Shown here one piece after another: positions 22,748 through 32,045 of a stretch of 41,204 nt of DNA. The stretch is from Actinomycetota bacterium. GTDB lineage: Bacteria > Actinomycetota > Actinomycetes > S36-B12. The notes under the pieces are model-generated. The model was not told the DNA's origin and searched no databases. It worked only from the letters and a program-made list of their open reading frames with translations. The stretch covers positions 1 to 41,204 of the forward strand of contig JAUSNB010000022.1 of assembly GCA_030645615.1 (NCBI GenBank), read 5' to 3'. Both the position numbers and the translations under genes were made by a program. Position 1 is the first letter of the stretch. The number at the start of each line of letters is the position of its first letter.

Positions 22748-22944
22748 CAAGCCAGGTCCTCGTCTTCCTCGTCGAGTCCGTCCCACCCCATGCCCGCGGT
22801 CTCGGCGATCGACGCGGCTCCCGGAGCCGTGGCCACCAGCCGGCGCAAGGCGAACTCCACGGCGCTGCGCTTGGTAGGCAGGTCGAAGCGGCTCATGCAC
22901 TCGGCAATGAGGACATCGTCGATCTCAATGTTGGTGCGGCTCAT
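22744..22944 (-). CDS. vapB: Antitoxin VapB
   Basis: The 66-residue protein has the VapB ribbon-helix-helix form: RTNIEIDDVLIAECMSRFD, then LPTKRSAVEFALRRLV, and an acidic tail (GLDEEDEDLAW) that would wrap the toxin. It binds DNA and inhibits VapC. The ATG at 22944 lies 6 nt after TAGCCT and lacks a Shine-Dalgarno, so the mRNA is likely leaderless. An inverted repeat over the -10 is the probable autorepression site. Confidence 0.92.
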   Translation of the reverse strand: MSRTNIEIDDVLIAECMSRFDLPTKRSAVEFALRRLVATAPGAASIAETAGMGWDGLDEEDEDLAW

Positions 22945-22950
22945 GCACAG

Positions 22951-22971
22951 AGGCTACACATCTCGTGTGTA
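22951..22971 (-). promoter_or_regulatory. vapBC promoter and operator
   Basis: TAGCCT (minus strand, 22956-22951) is the -10. TACACA (22955-22960), 5 nt, TGTGTA (22966-22971) form a perfect inverted repeat starting in the -10. Flanking GGC and GCC extend it with one bulge. VapBC complexes usually bind such sites. Confidence 0.55.
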
Positions 22972-22982
22972 TGCCGCACCCC

Positions 22983-24959
22983 TCACGCCAGGTCGTCGCG
23001 GAGCCGCTCGAGGGCGCTGATCACCGTGGCTCGGTCCGTCGTGTACCAGAACGGCGGCAGGCTGGCCCGCAGCGCGCCGGCGTACCCGGCGGTCGCGAGC
23101 CGGGAGTCCAGGACGGCCACGACTCCGCGGTCCTCAGTGCCCCGGATCAACCGCCCGGCACCCTGGGCAAGGAGCAGACCGGCCCTGGGCACCGCGACCT
23201 GCCGGAAGCCAGAGCCCCCGGCCTCGTCGACCGCCTTCTGTCGTGCCGACATCAGCGGGTCGTCCGGCCTCGGGAACGGGATCCGGTCGATCGCCACCAG
23301 GATGCAGGACGGCCCCGGCACGTCGACCCCCTGCCAGAGCGACACCGTGCCGAGCAGCGTGCTGGTGGGTTCTGCCGCGAATCGTTCAACGAGGGTGCCG
23401 ACCGCGTCCCCGCGCCGCTGCACGAGCAGCGGCAGGCCTGGTTCGCTGCCGAGCCGGACCCGCAGGTACTCGGCCGCTCGCTCCACGCCACGCCAGCTGC
23501 TGAACAGGGCCAGGGTGCGCCCGCCCGCCGCGATGATGAGGTCGGCCAGCTCGTCGAGGGCCTCCATGGCGACGCCGTCGCGCCCAGGTGGCGGCAGGTC
23601 GCGAGCGGCGTAGAGGATGCCCTGACGGCCATGGTCGAACGGCGAGCCGACATCGAGGGTGAGGGCGACGCCGTCGGTCAGCCCGAGGGACGCGAGCAGC
23701 GCATCGAAGCCGCCCCCGACTGTCAGGGTGGCGCTGGTGAGTGCGACCGGCGCGCGGTCGAACAGGGCGGTGCGCAGCAGGCCGGCGACGCTCAGCGGAG
23801 CCATCCGCAGGACCGGTGCGCGGTTGTCTCCGGGGTCCAGCCAGACGACGTCGGTAGGGCCCATGCCCAGCAGCGCCCCTGCCGAATCGTGGACCTCCTC
23901 CAGCGCGCCCCGTGCCTGCTGGCGTGCCGCTGCCGCATCGGCATCACCGGAGTCCCGGTCGGCGTTGACCTCCGCCATGCCCTGGTGGCAGGCATCCCGC
24001 ACGAGGGTCAGGGCCAGTACGAGGTCGCGGCCGGGAACCTCAATCCGGACGGGCCCGCCTGTGTCCTGGGCCAGGGTGCGCAACGCGTCGTCGAGGCCCT
24101 CTCCCGCCGCGGCGAGTCGCTCGATGGTCTCGGGGTCGAGCAGGCGGCGGGCCCTGGTGGCGGCCCGGTCGACCATGGCAGCGCCGAGTTCGCCGGAGAC
24201 CGCGGCGGTCGCCCGGTCGACCAGTTCGTGCCCCTCGTCGATGATCACGGCGTCGTGCTCGGGCAGGACGGGGATGCCTTCGATCGCGTCGATCGCGAGC
24301 ATCGCATGGTTCGTGACCACGATGTCGGCCTCCTGCGCTGCGCCGCGGCGCAGGACCGTGAAGCACTCCTCGCCGTACGGGCAACGCGACTCGCCCATGC
24401 ACTCCCGGCGGCCCACCGAGAACCCCCGCCATACCCGGGGATCGATGTCCCCCGGGTACTCGTCGCGATCGCCCGACGCGGTCGACTCCGCCCAGGTGCG
24501 CACCGCTGAGGCCTGCAGGCCAAGTGCACTCTTCGGGGCGTCGAACAGCGCCTCGGCGTCGTCGTCGGCCGGGGCACCGTGCAGCTTCTGCAGGCACACG
24601 TAGTTGTTGCGTCCCTTGAGCACGGCGAAGGACAGGGGCCGGCCGATCACCGGCTCGAGGGCCTGGCTCACGCGGGGCAGGTCACGCTCGACGAGCTGTC
24701 GCTGCAGGGCCAGCGTGGCGGTAGCCACGACGACAGGACCACCGGCCGGGTCGGTCGCGTGCAAGGCCGCTGGAACGAGGTAGCCGACGGACTTGCCGGT
24801 GCCGGTGCCGGCCTGGACGACCGCGTGCGGCCCACCGGAGAGCGCCCCTGCCACTGCTTCGGCCATCTGGGCCTGGCCCGCACGCTGCTCGCCGCCGAGC
24901 GCTGCAACAACCGCGTCAAGTGCCGCCGCGAGCCTGATCGACGCCTGCTCAGGTGCCAC
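22983..24959 (-). CDS. dinG: DinG/XPD-family ATP-dependent DNA helicase
   Basis: The 658-residue SF2 helicase has Walker A QAGTGTGKSVGYLVPA (about 49-64), an iron-sulfur cluster pattern C122, C187, C193, C199 (VCLQK, ECMGESRCPYGEECF), the DEAH-type box DEGHE at 241-245, and QGAGRLIRG with VVAVLDSRL near the end. It unwinds DNA 5'-3' and resolves R-loops or other structures in relatives. The GTG start at 24959 overlaps the last 11 bp of hflX, so both are co-translated. No SOS box lies directly before it. Confidence 0.93.
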   Translation of the reverse strand: MAPEQASIRLAAALDAVVAALGGEQRAGQAQMAEAVAGALSGGPHAVVQAGTGTGKSVGYLVPAALHATDPAGGPVVVATATLALQRQLVERDLPRVSQALEPVIGRPLSFAVLKGRNNYVCLQKLHGAPADDDAEALFDAPKSALGLQASAVRTWAESTASGDRDEYPGDIDPRVWRGFSVGRRECMGESRCPYGEECFTVLRRGAAQEADIVVTNHAMLAIDAIEGIPVLPEHDAVIIDEGHELVDRATAAVSGELGAAMVDRAATRARRLLDPETIERLAAAGEGLDDALRTLAQDTGGPVRIEVPGRDLVLALTLVRDACHQGMAEVNADRDSGDADAAAARQQARGALEEVHDSAGALLGMGPTDVVWLDPGDNRAPVLRMAPLSVAGLLRTALFDRAPVALTSATLTVGGGFDALLASLGLTDGVALTLDVGSPFDHGRQGILYAARDLPPPGRDGVAMEALDELADLIIAAGGRTLALFSSWRGVERAAEYLRVRLGSEPGLPLLVQRRGDAVGTLVERFAAEPTSTLLGTVSLWQGVDVPGPSCILVAIDRIPFPRPDDPLMSARQKAVDEAGGSGFRQVAVPRAGLLLAQGAGRLIRGTEDRGVVAVLDSRLATAGYAGALRASLPPFWYTTDRATVISALERLRDDLA

Positions 24960-26343
24960 TGGCCGCCCGCAGCTCGTTCGCGAGGTCTGCCGGGACCTTG
25001 GCGTGAAGCCTGGTGCCGTGCTCGCCGTGGGCGGCATCGAGCACCTCTCCCTGCCGATGCGCCCGGGAGACCAGGTCTCCGCGCGGGTACGGGACGAGCA
25101 GGTCGACTTCCTCCCACGTCGAGGGCAGGTCCGCCTCGATGGCCTCGAGCAGCGCGTCGAATCCCTCGCCCGTCCGGGCCGACACGACCACCGAGTGCGG
25201 CTCGCGGCGCTGCAGCTCGGCCACCGTCTCGGGGTCCGCGATGTCGGCCTTGTTGATGACGATCAGCTCGCGGACGTGGGAGGCGCTGATCTCCGACAGG
25301 ACCTCGCGCACCGCCGCGATCTGCTCCAGGGGCGCGTCGTCGGAGCCATCGACCACGTGGACGATCAGGTCCGCGTCGCGGACCTCCTCAAGCGTCGAGC
25401 GGAATGCCTCCACCAGTTGATGCGGCAGGTGACGCACGAACCCGACGGTGTCGGCGAGGGTGTAATCGCGGCCACCGGGGGTGCGCGCCTTGCGCACGGT
25501 GGGGTCGAGGGTGGCAAACAGCGCGTCCTCGACGAGCACGCCCGCGCCCGTGATGCGGTTGAGCAGGCTGGACTTGCCGGCGTTCGTGTAACCGGCGATC
25601 GCCACCGCGGGGATGCCGGCCCGGTGCCGGGCCGCCCTCTGGGTCGTGCGGGACGTCTCCATCTCGCGCAACTGGCGGCGCAGCTTGGTCATCTGCGATC
25701 GGATCCGCCGGCGGTCGGTCTCGATCTTGGTCTCGCCCGGACCGCGCGTGCCCACGCCACCCGTGGCCCCGCCGGCACGGCCACCGGCCTGGCGGGACAG
25801 GGACTCGCCCCAGCCGCGCAGTCGCGGCAGGAGGTACTGCATCTGGGCCAGGGACACCTGCGCCTGGCCCTCGCGGCTGCGTGCGTGCTGGGCGAAGATG
25901 TCCAGGATCAGCCAGGTCCGGTCGACGACCTTGACCTTCACGACCTCCTCGAGCTGGCGCAACTGCCCCGGCGTCAGCTCGCCGTCGCAGATGACGGTGT
26001 CGGCACCTGTCTGCACCACGATCGCGCGAAGCTCCTGTGCCTTGCCCGAGCCAATGTAGGTGGCCGGGTCCGGCGACTCGCGGCGCTGGATGACTCCCTC
26101 GAGCACGACAGAGCCCGCCGTCTCGGCCAGCAATGCCAGCTCAGCCAGGCTGCGCTCGGCGTCGCGCGCCGTGCCCTCGGTCCAGACGCCGGCCAGAACG
26201 ACGCGCTCGAGGCGGACCTGCCGGTACTCGACCTCGGTGACGTCCTGCAGTTCGGTGGAGAGCCCCGCGACACGCCGAAGGGCCTGGCGCTCCTCGAGCT
26301 CCAGGCCTTCGATGTCGTGGCCGTGGCCGGAGTAGTCGGTCAT
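24949..26343 (-). CDS. hflX: Ribosome-associated GTPase HflX
   Basis: HflX splits or rescues stalled ribosomes under stress. The 464-residue protein has the HflX N-terminal ATP/nucleotide domain (GSGKAQELR, LSLAQMQYLLPRLRGWG-type stretch), the linker GVGTRGPGETKIETDRR, and a GTPase domain with G1 GYTNAGKSS (251-259), G3 DTVGF (298-302), G4 NKAD and G5 SART. No good Shine-Dalgarno is seen before the ATG at 26343. dinG overlaps its 3' end. Confidence 0.95.
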   Translation of the reverse strand: MTDYSGHGHDIEGLELEERQALRRVAGLSTELQDVTEVEYRQVRLERVVLAGVWTEGTARDAERSLAELALLAETAGSVVLEGVIQRRESPDPATYIGSGKAQELRAIVVQTGADTVICDGELTPGQLRQLEEVVKVKVVDRTWLILDIFAQHARSREGQAQVSLAQMQYLLPRLRGWGESLSRQAGGRAGGATGGVGTRGPGETKIETDRRRIRSQMTKLRRQLREMETSRTTQRAARHRAGIPAVAIAGYTNAGKSSLLNRITGAGVLVEDALFATLDPTVRKARTPGGRDYTLADTVGFVRHLPHQLVEAFRSTLEEVRDADLIVHVVDGSDDAPLEQIAAVREVLSEISASHVRELIVINKADIADPETVAELQRREPHSVVVSARTGEGFDALLEAIEADLPSTWEEVDLLVPYPRGDLVSRAHRQGEVLDAAHGEHGTRLHAKVPADLANELRAASGT

Positions 26344-26415
26344 GAGAGGTCCAGCGTGTCACGGCACCTGCCGCCAGCCAAACGGGTGACGTGGGCTGGG
26401 GACGGTTCACATCGC

Positions 26416-26421
26416 TAGCGT
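26416..26421 (+). promoter_or_regulatory. -10 box of the FUSC-type gene (leaderless)
   Basis: TAGCGT is followed after 6 nt by the ATG at 26428. No Shine-Dalgarno or clear -35 is seen. Confidence 0.45.
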
Positions 26422-26427
26422 GGCCCG

Positions 26428-27528
26428 ATGAGCTCGGGGACCAGAGCGGCCTCGCCCGGCATATGGGCCTGGCGCCTCATGGGCGCGATCGTCGCCGGCA
26501 TGGCGGCGGGATACCTCGCGGCGCACGCTCTCGGGTTCGGCGAGCGCGGGGTGCAGTCGGCCGTCGTGGCCGCCCTGACTCTCGCTGCCGGGAGCAGCGG
26601 CCGGCTACGGACCGCGCTACCGGTAGCCCTGGCAGTGGGTCTCGTCGTCGTCGCCGCCAGCACGCTCGGCGCGGTGACCACGGGGCACCCGTGGGCAGCG
26701 GCCCTGGCGATGGCCGCCATCGCATTCCTCACGAGCGTCCTGACCGCGGCCCAGCCGGTCGGGCTGCTGATCGGGATGGTCACGTCGTACGCCTATTTCC
26801 TCGTGACCTGCACCGGCGTGATCGCGGCGCGCGTCATTGGGCGCGACCTTCCCGAGATCGGCGTGCTCAGCCTGGTCGGGCTCGCTGCCGGCCTTGTGCT
26901 CGTCGTCGTCCGGGCGCTCGTCGAGCAGGCCTTCCACCCGATCCCCGACACGCCATCGGGACCGCGCACCCCGCTGCTCGCCCCCGTGGCGCGGTCGGTG
27001 CGCACCTTCGACCGGCATGCCCAGGACGGCGTGCGCCGGGCGATCGCCCTCGGCGTGGCGATGTATGCGTTCCAGTCCATCGCCACCCACGACGCGTTCT
27101 GGGTCATGCTCACGGTGTTCGTCATCCTGCTCCCCAACGGCCGGTCGACCGTTGGCAAGGCACTCGCCCGGGTGGCCGGAACCGTTGTCGGGGTCGGCTT
27201 CGCCGTCGTGATCTCCAGCCTGCTGCCAGACGCCGTCGTGGGTCCACTGGCGGTCCTCGCCCTGGCCATCTCCCTCGCCCTCAGCACGAGGTCCGCGTGG
27301 CTCTCCGTCGCGATGGGGGCGGTGGCGGCGGCGGTCCTCACCGGCCTTCCCCGCGACGACGTTGCCGGCTTCGCAGCGGCGCGCTTGGTCGACACCCTCA
27401 TCGGGACGGCCCTCGCGCTGGCCGCCGGGTACCTGCTCTGGCCCCGGACCAAGCCTGAGCAGACACCAGTGCCGTCAGGTTTGGCGGCAGATGCCTCGGA
27501 AACGGGGGTCACGGCACGCCCCGCGTGA
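26428..27528 (+). CDS. FUSC-family membrane protein
   Basis: The 366-residue protein has two blocks of hydrophobic helices (about 10-175 and 210-350) around a short soluble segment, as in FUSC/YccS/aromatic-acid exporter proteins. The second block starts RRAIALGVAMYAFQSIATHDAFWVMLTVFVILLPNGRST, the family's RxAlr..a...gl.h..W..lt pattern (consensus from memory), followed by RVAGTVVGVGFAV. Members are thought to export aromatic acids or other organics, mostly without proof. fhs starts 60 bp downstream behind a hairpin, so it may or may not be in the same transcript; a link to formate is not supported by sequence. Confidence 0.8.
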   Translation: MSSGTRAASPGIWAWRLMGAIVAGMAAGYLAAHALGFGERGVQSAVVAALTLAAGSSGRLRTALPVALAVGLVVVAASTLGAVTTGHPWAAALAMAAIAFLTSVLTAAQPVGLLIGMVTSYAYFLVTCTGVIAARVIGRDLPEIGVLSLVGLAAGLVLVVVRALVEQAFHPIPDTPSGPRTPLLAPVARSVRTFDRHAQDGVRRAIALGVAMYAFQSIATHDAFWVMLTVFVILLPNGRSTVGKALARVAGTVVGVGFAVVISSLLPDAVVGPLAVLALAISLALSTRSAWLSVAMGAVAAAVLTGLPRDDVAGFAAARLVDTLIGTALALAAGYLLWPRTKPEQTPVPSGLAADASETGVTARPA

Positions 27529-27538
27529 CACGATCGCC

Positions 27539-27576
27539 GGTGGCCGCTCAGCGGGAGGGGTCCGCGACCGGCCACC
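27539..27576 (+). promoter_or_regulatory. Stem-loop in the fhs leader
   Basis: GGTGGCCG (27539-27546) pairs perfectly with CGGCCACC (27569-27576). The 22-nt loop holds a second stem, GCGG (27551-27554) with CCGC (27562-27565). The structure ends 3 nt before the AGGAGG of fhs. It could terminate the upstream gene or modulate fhs translation; there is no T-tract. Confidence 0.45.
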
Positions 27577-27588
27577 ACAGGAGGGCAC

Positions 27589-29256
27589 GTGCCGAGCGAC
27601 ATCGAGATCGCCCAGGGCACGCCGACGGCGCCGATCGCCGACGTCGCCGCAGGCCTGGGCATCCCCACGGCCGCTCTCGAGCCCTACGGCTGGTCGAAGG
27701 CGAAGGTGTCGCTCGCATACTTGGCGTCGCTGCCGGAGAACCCATCGGCCCGCCTGGTTCTGGTCACCGCCATCAGCCCCACCCCACCGGGGGAGGGCAA
27801 GACCACGACGAGCGTCGGCCTGGCCGACGGCCTGCGGGCGATCGGCGTGCGCGCGATGGTCTGCCTGCGTGAGCCCTCGCTGGGCCCGGTGTTCGGGCTC
27901 AAGGGGGGCGCCGCAGGTGGTGGCCGGGCACAGGTCGTCCCGATGGAGGACATCAACCTGCACTTCACCGGAGACTTCAGCGCGATCGGGCTCGCCAACA
28001 ACCTGCTGGCAGCGCTGATCGACAACCACGTCCACCACGGGAACGCGCTCGGGATCGACGTTCGCCGGATCGCCTGGAAGCGCGTGGTCGACCTCAACGA
28101 CCGCGCGCTGCGCGAGATCACGGTCGGGCTGGGCGGACCGGGCAACGGCTACCCGCGGCAGGACGGCTTCGACATCGTCGTGGCATCGGAGATCATGGCC
28201 ATCTTCTGCCTGGCCGACTCCCTCGACGACCTCCGCGACAGGCTCGGTCGCATCGTCGTCGGCTACACGCGCGACCGGCTGCCCGTTCGCGCCCGCGACC
28301 TGGACGCAGACGGGGCCATGACGGTGCTGCTGAGGGATGCGCTCGCCCCGAATCTCGTGCAGACCCTGGAAGGGACGCCAGCGTTCGTCCACGGAGGGCC
28401 GTTTGCGAACATCGCGCATGGGTCCAATTCCGTGCTGGCCACGCGCTCGGCAATGCGGCTGGCCGACTACGTCGTGACCGAGGCGGGCTTCGGCGCCGAC
28501 CTCGGGGCGGAGAAGTTCGTCGACATCACCTGCCGCTCATCGGGCCTGAGGCCGTCGGCGTCCGTGATCGTCGCGACCGTCCGGGCCTTGAAGTTCCACG
28601 GTGGCCAGACGCTTGATCGCCTGACCGAGGAGGACCTAGGCGCCCTGCGACGGGGCATCGACAATCTCGCTCGCCACGTGGGCAACGTGCGCGACCTGTT
28701 CGGGATCCCCTGCGTCGTGGGCCTGAACCGCTTCGACACCGACACCCCGGCGGAACTGGAGCTGCTGACGCGGTGCGGCTCGGAGATCGGGGTCGACGTC
28801 GTGCTCACAACGCACTGGGCGGACGGCGGGGCGGGAGCCGTCGACCTGGCCAGGGCCGTCGTGAGGCTGGCCGACCAGCCATCGGCCATGAGCTTCGTGT
28901 ACCCGGACGATGCCCCTCTGTGGGACAAGGCCACGGCGGTGGCGACCCGGGTCTACGGGGCCAGCGAGGTCACCGCCGATGCAAAGGTGCGTGCCCGTCT
29001 CGTCGAACTCCAGGAGGAGGGCTACGGGCACTTCCCCGTCTGCATCGCCAAGACCCAGTACTCCTTCTCGACCAACCCGGCACTGCGCGGAGCGCCCAGC
29101 GGGCACGCGCTCAACATCCGCGAGGTCCGGCTGGCCGCTGGCGCGGGCTTCGTCGTCCTCGTCTGCGGCGACGTCATGACCATGCCGGGGCTGCCGGCGC
29201 ACCCTGCCAGTGAGCGAATCAACCTCGTTGACGGCATGGTCGTCGGACTGTTCTGA
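27589..29256 (+). CDS. fhs: Formate-tetrahydrofolate ligase
   Basis: Fhs joins formate to tetrahydrofolate with ATP, giving 10-formyl-THF for purine and one-carbon metabolism. The 555-residue protein shows the P-loop [47 protein letters not shown], and [10 protein letters not shown] near the end, as in the family. The GTG start at 27589 has AGGAGG 4 nt upstream. fdhD starts 10 bp after its stop, so the formate dehydrogenase genes are probably in one operon: the cell can either assimilate formate or oxidise it. Confidence 0.96.
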   Translation: MPSDIEIAQGTPTAPIADVAAGLGIPTAALEPYGWSKAKVSLAYLASLPENPSARLVLVTAISPTPPGEGKTTTSVGLADGLRAIGVRAMVCLREPSLGPVFGLKGGAAGGGRAQVVPMEDINLHFTGDFSAIGLANNLLAALIDNHVHHGNALGIDVRRIAWKRVVDLNDRALREITVGLGGPGNGYPRQDGFDIVVASEIMAIFCLADSLDDLRDRLGRIVVGYTRDRLPVRARDLDADGAMTVLLRDALAPNLVQTLEGTPAFVHGGPFANIAHGSNSVLATRSAMRLADYVVTEAGFGADLGAEKFVDITCRSSGLRPSASVIVATVRALKFHGGQTLDRLTEEDLGALRRGIDNLARHVGNVRDLFGIPCVVGLNRFDTDTPAELELLTRCGSEIGVDVVLTTHWADGGAGAVDLARAVVRLADQPSAMSFVYPDDAPLWDKATAVATRVYGASEVTADAKVRARLVELQEEGYGHFPVCIAKTQYSFSTNPALRGAPSGHALNIREVRLAAGAGFVVLVCGDVMTMPGLPAHPASERINLVDGMVVGLF

Positions 29257-29266
29257 TGGATCTGCC

Positions 29267-30076
29267 ATGGGCGTGACGACGAGCAGGCGATCGGTCGTCC
29301 GCATCGCGGAGGGAAGCGCCTCGATGCGTTCGGATGCGGTCGCCGTAGAGGCGCCCTTGGCGATCACCGTCGACGGGGTTCCCATGGTCACGACGATGCG
29401 GACTCCTGGCCACGACCTGGAGCTGGCGGCTGGGTGGCTCGTGAATGAGTCGGCCGTGCGGGCCGCGCAGGACATTGCCACGCTGACCGCGGTGCACGCA
29501 CGCGACGATCGCGAGGTCGACACGGTGCGGGCCACCCTGCGGCCTGGCGTTGAGGCGCCGACGCCGCGCGCCTTCGTGACGACGGGTGCCTGCGGGGTAT
29601 GCAGCGCGGAGTCGTTCAGCCCGCTGAGGGTCGTCGGTGGTCCGCCGCACTCCCCCGGGTGGCGCCTGCCTCGGTCGTCCGTGCAGGCGCTGGTGGCCGG
29701 CATGCGTGCTGGCCAGCGCATGTTCGAGCAGACCGGCTCCCTGCACGCCGCGGCCATCGCGGACCCGACCGGGACGGTGCTGTGGGTGCGCGAGGACGTG
29801 GGGCGCCACAATGCCGTCGACAAGGCGGTTGGCGCGGCCCTGCTCGACGGACGACTGCCCCTCACGGACTGCACCTTGGTCGTAAGCGGGCGGGTGGCGT
29901 ACGAGATCGTGCACAAGGCCGTGACCGCAGGAGTCGCGGCGATCGTCGCCGTGTCGGGGCCGACCAGCCTGGCGATCGACCTGGCGGAGCGGCACGGGCT
30001 GGTACTGGTGTGCTTCGCCCGAGAGGGCCGGCTCACCGTCTACGCCGGGGCGGACCGCGTCGGGGTCGAGCCATGA
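29267..30076 (+). CDS. fdhD: Formate dehydrogenase sulfurtransferase FdhD
   Basis: FdhD passes sulfur to the molybdenum cofactor of formate dehydrogenase, which is essential for activity. The 269-residue protein carries the cysteine pair C109 and C112 in TGACGVCSAES, then REDVGRHNAVDKAVG and LVVSGRVAYEIVHKA. The ATG at 29267 is chosen because the family begins near here; the frame opens slightly earlier within fhs. Its stop overlaps the start of the gamma subunit gene as ATGA. Confidence 0.95.
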   Translation: MGVTTSRRSVVRIAEGSASMRSDAVAVEAPLAITVDGVPMVTTMRTPGHDLELAAGWLVNESAVRAAQDIATLTAVHARDDREVDTVRATLRPGVEAPTPRAFVTTGACGVCSAESFSPLRVVGGPPHSPGWRLPRSSVQALVAGMRAGQRMFEQTGSLHAAAIADPTGTVLWVREDVGRHNAVDKAVGAALLDGRLPLTDCTLVVSGRVAYEIVHKAVTAGVAAIVAVSGPTSLAIDLAERHGLVLVCFAREGRLTVYAGADRVGVEP

Positions 30077-30516
30077 CTGCCGCGAGTGGCGACTGGAGCC
30101 CCGAGCGTGCGGCGAGTGCGCTGGGACGCAGCGAGGAGCCCGGCTCGATGCTCATGGCCTTCCAGGAGATCCAGGCCGAGTTCGGCTACGTGCCCGACGG
30201 GGCGATCGCGGCGGTGGCCGAGGCGCTCAACGTGAGCCGGGCGGATGCCTACGGCGTGCTCACCTTCTACTCCGACCTCCGCACGCAGCCGCCCCGGCCG
30301 GTGTCCGTGCGGATCTGCATGGGCGAGGCCTGCCAGGCGGTCGGGGCGCGCGACCTGCTCGCCGCGGTGCAGGGCCTCGACTCGGCGCGCTGCGAGGTGG
30401 CCCACGTCTACTGCGTGGGCAACTGCGCCCTGGGCCCTTCTGCCGTCGTCGATGGCAGGTTGATCGGCCGGGCGAGCGCCGAGACCGTGCACCGGCTGGC
30501 CGGGGGGCCGTCGTGA
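30073..30516 (+). CDS. fdsG: NAD-dependent formate dehydrogenase, gamma subunit (NuoE-like)
   Basis: The 147-residue protein is a thioredoxin-like [2Fe-2S] subunit, homologous to NuoE. Ligands are C82 and C87 (CMGEAC) and C114 and C118 (CVGNC). It passes electrons between the alpha and beta subunits, or tunes FMN potential. ATGA links it to fdhD and GTGA to the beta gene. Confidence 0.93.
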   Translation: MTAASGDWSPERAASALGRSEEPGSMLMAFQEIQAEFGYVPDGAIAAVAEALNVSRADAYGVLTFYSDLRTQPPRPVSVRICMGEACQAVGARDLLAAVQGLDSARCEVAHVYCVGNCALGPSAVVDGRLIGRASAETVHRLAGGPS

Positions 30517-32045
30517 CGACCCTGTTCATCCCTCGCGACAGCGCGGCGCGCTCCGTCGGTGCCGACGAGGTTGCGGTCCGCCTCGCGGCCCTGCTCCCCG
30601 GCTCCACCATCGTGCGCACGGGCAGCCGTGGCGCCATGTGGCTCGAGCCTCTCGTCGAGGTGGACACGCCCGGGGGCCGGCGCGGCTATGGCCAGGTGAC
30701 TCCCGACGACGCGGAGTCGGTGGCCGCGGCCATCTCCGCCGGCACCGGCCACGCGCTGGAGGTTGGCCTGGTCGATGACCTGCCCTGGCTGGCCGACCAG
30801 CACCGGCTGCTGTTCGCCCGGTCCGGGCTGGCCGATCCCCTGGACGCCGACGCCTACGTCGCCCTCGGCGGCCTGCGCGCATTGCGGGCGGCATCGGCCA
30901 TGGACCCGCTGGAGGTGGTCGCGGCGGTCGAGGCGTCCGGGCTGCGCGGGCGCGGGGGCGCGGGCTTCCCGGCCGGGATCAAGTGGCGCACGGTCGCGGC
31001 TGCCGAGGCGGACCGCAAGTACGTGTGCATCAACGCCGACGAGGGCGACAGCGGGACCTTCGCCGACCGCCTGCTGATGGAGGGTGACCCGTTCGCCCTG
31101 ATCGAGGGCGCCGCGATCGCCGGGCTCGCGGTCGGCGCTACGCAGGGCTACGCGTACATCCGGTCGGAGTATCCCGATGCGGTGGCCACCATGCGCGATG
31201 CCGTGGCCGAAGCCCGCGACCGCGGCTGGCTCGGGCCCTCCGTCCTGGGCAGCGGACGGGGCTTCGACCTGGCGGTGCGGGTCGGCGCCGGCTCGTATGT
31301 CTGCGGCGAGGAGACCGCGATGCTGGAGAGCCTGGAGGGCCGGCGCGGCATGGTGCGCGCCAAGCCGCCGATCCCGGCGCTGGCCGGGCTGCACGGCCGG
31401 CCGACCCTCGTGCACAACGTCCTGACCCTGGCGTCGGTCGTGTCGATCCTCGGCGACGGCGCCGACGCGTACGCCGCCCTGGGCCGCGACCGCTCGCGCG
31501 GCACCCAGGTCTTCCAGCTCGCCGGCAACATCGCCCGCGGTGGCATCGTCGAGCTGCCCTTCGGGCCCACCCTGCGGGAGCTGGTCGAAGGATACGGCGG
31601 GGGCACCCGGTCCGGGCGCCCGGTCCGGGCGGTGCAGCTGGGCGGGCCGCTCGGCGCTTACCTGCCAGCGTCGCGCCTCGACGTGGCGATGGACTACGAG
31701 TCGGTCGCGGAGGCGGGCGGCATGCTCGGCCACGGCGGCATCGTCGTGTTCGACGACACTGTCGACATGGCCGAGCAGGCACGGTTCGCGATGGAGTTCT
31801 GCGCGGAGGAATCCTGCGGCAAGTGCACGCCGTGCCGCATCGGCGCCGTGCGTGGGGTCGAGGTGGTCGACCGCCTGCGTGCTGGCGACGACCCTGACGG
31901 CGACCGGGCGGTCCTGCTGGACCTTTGCGAGGTGATGCGCGACGGCTCGCTGTGCGCCATGGGCGGCCTGACCCCCCAGCCCGTGCTCAGCGCGCTGGAG
32001 CACTTCGGCGAGGACTTCATCCCACGCACGGCGGTGGGCGCATGA
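30513..32045 (+). CDS. fdsB: NAD-dependent formate dehydrogenase, beta subunit (NuoF-like)
   Basis: The 510-residue protein binds FMN, NAD and one [4Fe-4S] cluster and reduces NAD+. The first 120 residues are a thioredoxin-like extension without cluster cysteines. GRGGAGFPAGIKW (146-158) and CINADEGDSGTF (172-183) form the NADH/FMN site. The cluster ligands are C435, C438, C441 and C481. The GTG start overlaps the gamma stop. Confidence 0.94.
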   Translation: MTTLFIPRDSAARSVGADEVAVRLAALLPGSTIVRTGSRGAMWLEPLVEVDTPGGRRGYGQVTPDDAESVAAAISAGTGHALEVGLVDDLPWLADQHRLLFARSGLADPLDADAYVALGGLRALRAASAMDPLEVVAAVEASGLRGRGGAGFPAGIKWRTVAAAEADRKYVCINADEGDSGTFADRLLMEGDPFALIEGAAIAGLAVGATQGYAYIRSEYPDAVATMRDAVAEARDRGWLGPSVLGSGRGFDLAVRVGAGSYVCGEETAMLESLEGRRGMVRAKPPIPALAGLHGRPTLVHNVLTLASVVSILGDGADAYAALGRDRSRGTQVFQLAGNIARGGIVELPFGPTLRELVEGYGGGTRSGRPVRAVQLGGPLGAYLPASRLDVAMDYESVAEAGGMLGHGGIVVFDDTVDMAEQARFAMEFCAEESCGKCTPCRIGAVRGVEVVDRLRAGDDPDGDRAVLLDLCEVMRDGSLCAMGGLTPQPVLSALEHFGEDFIPRTAVGA

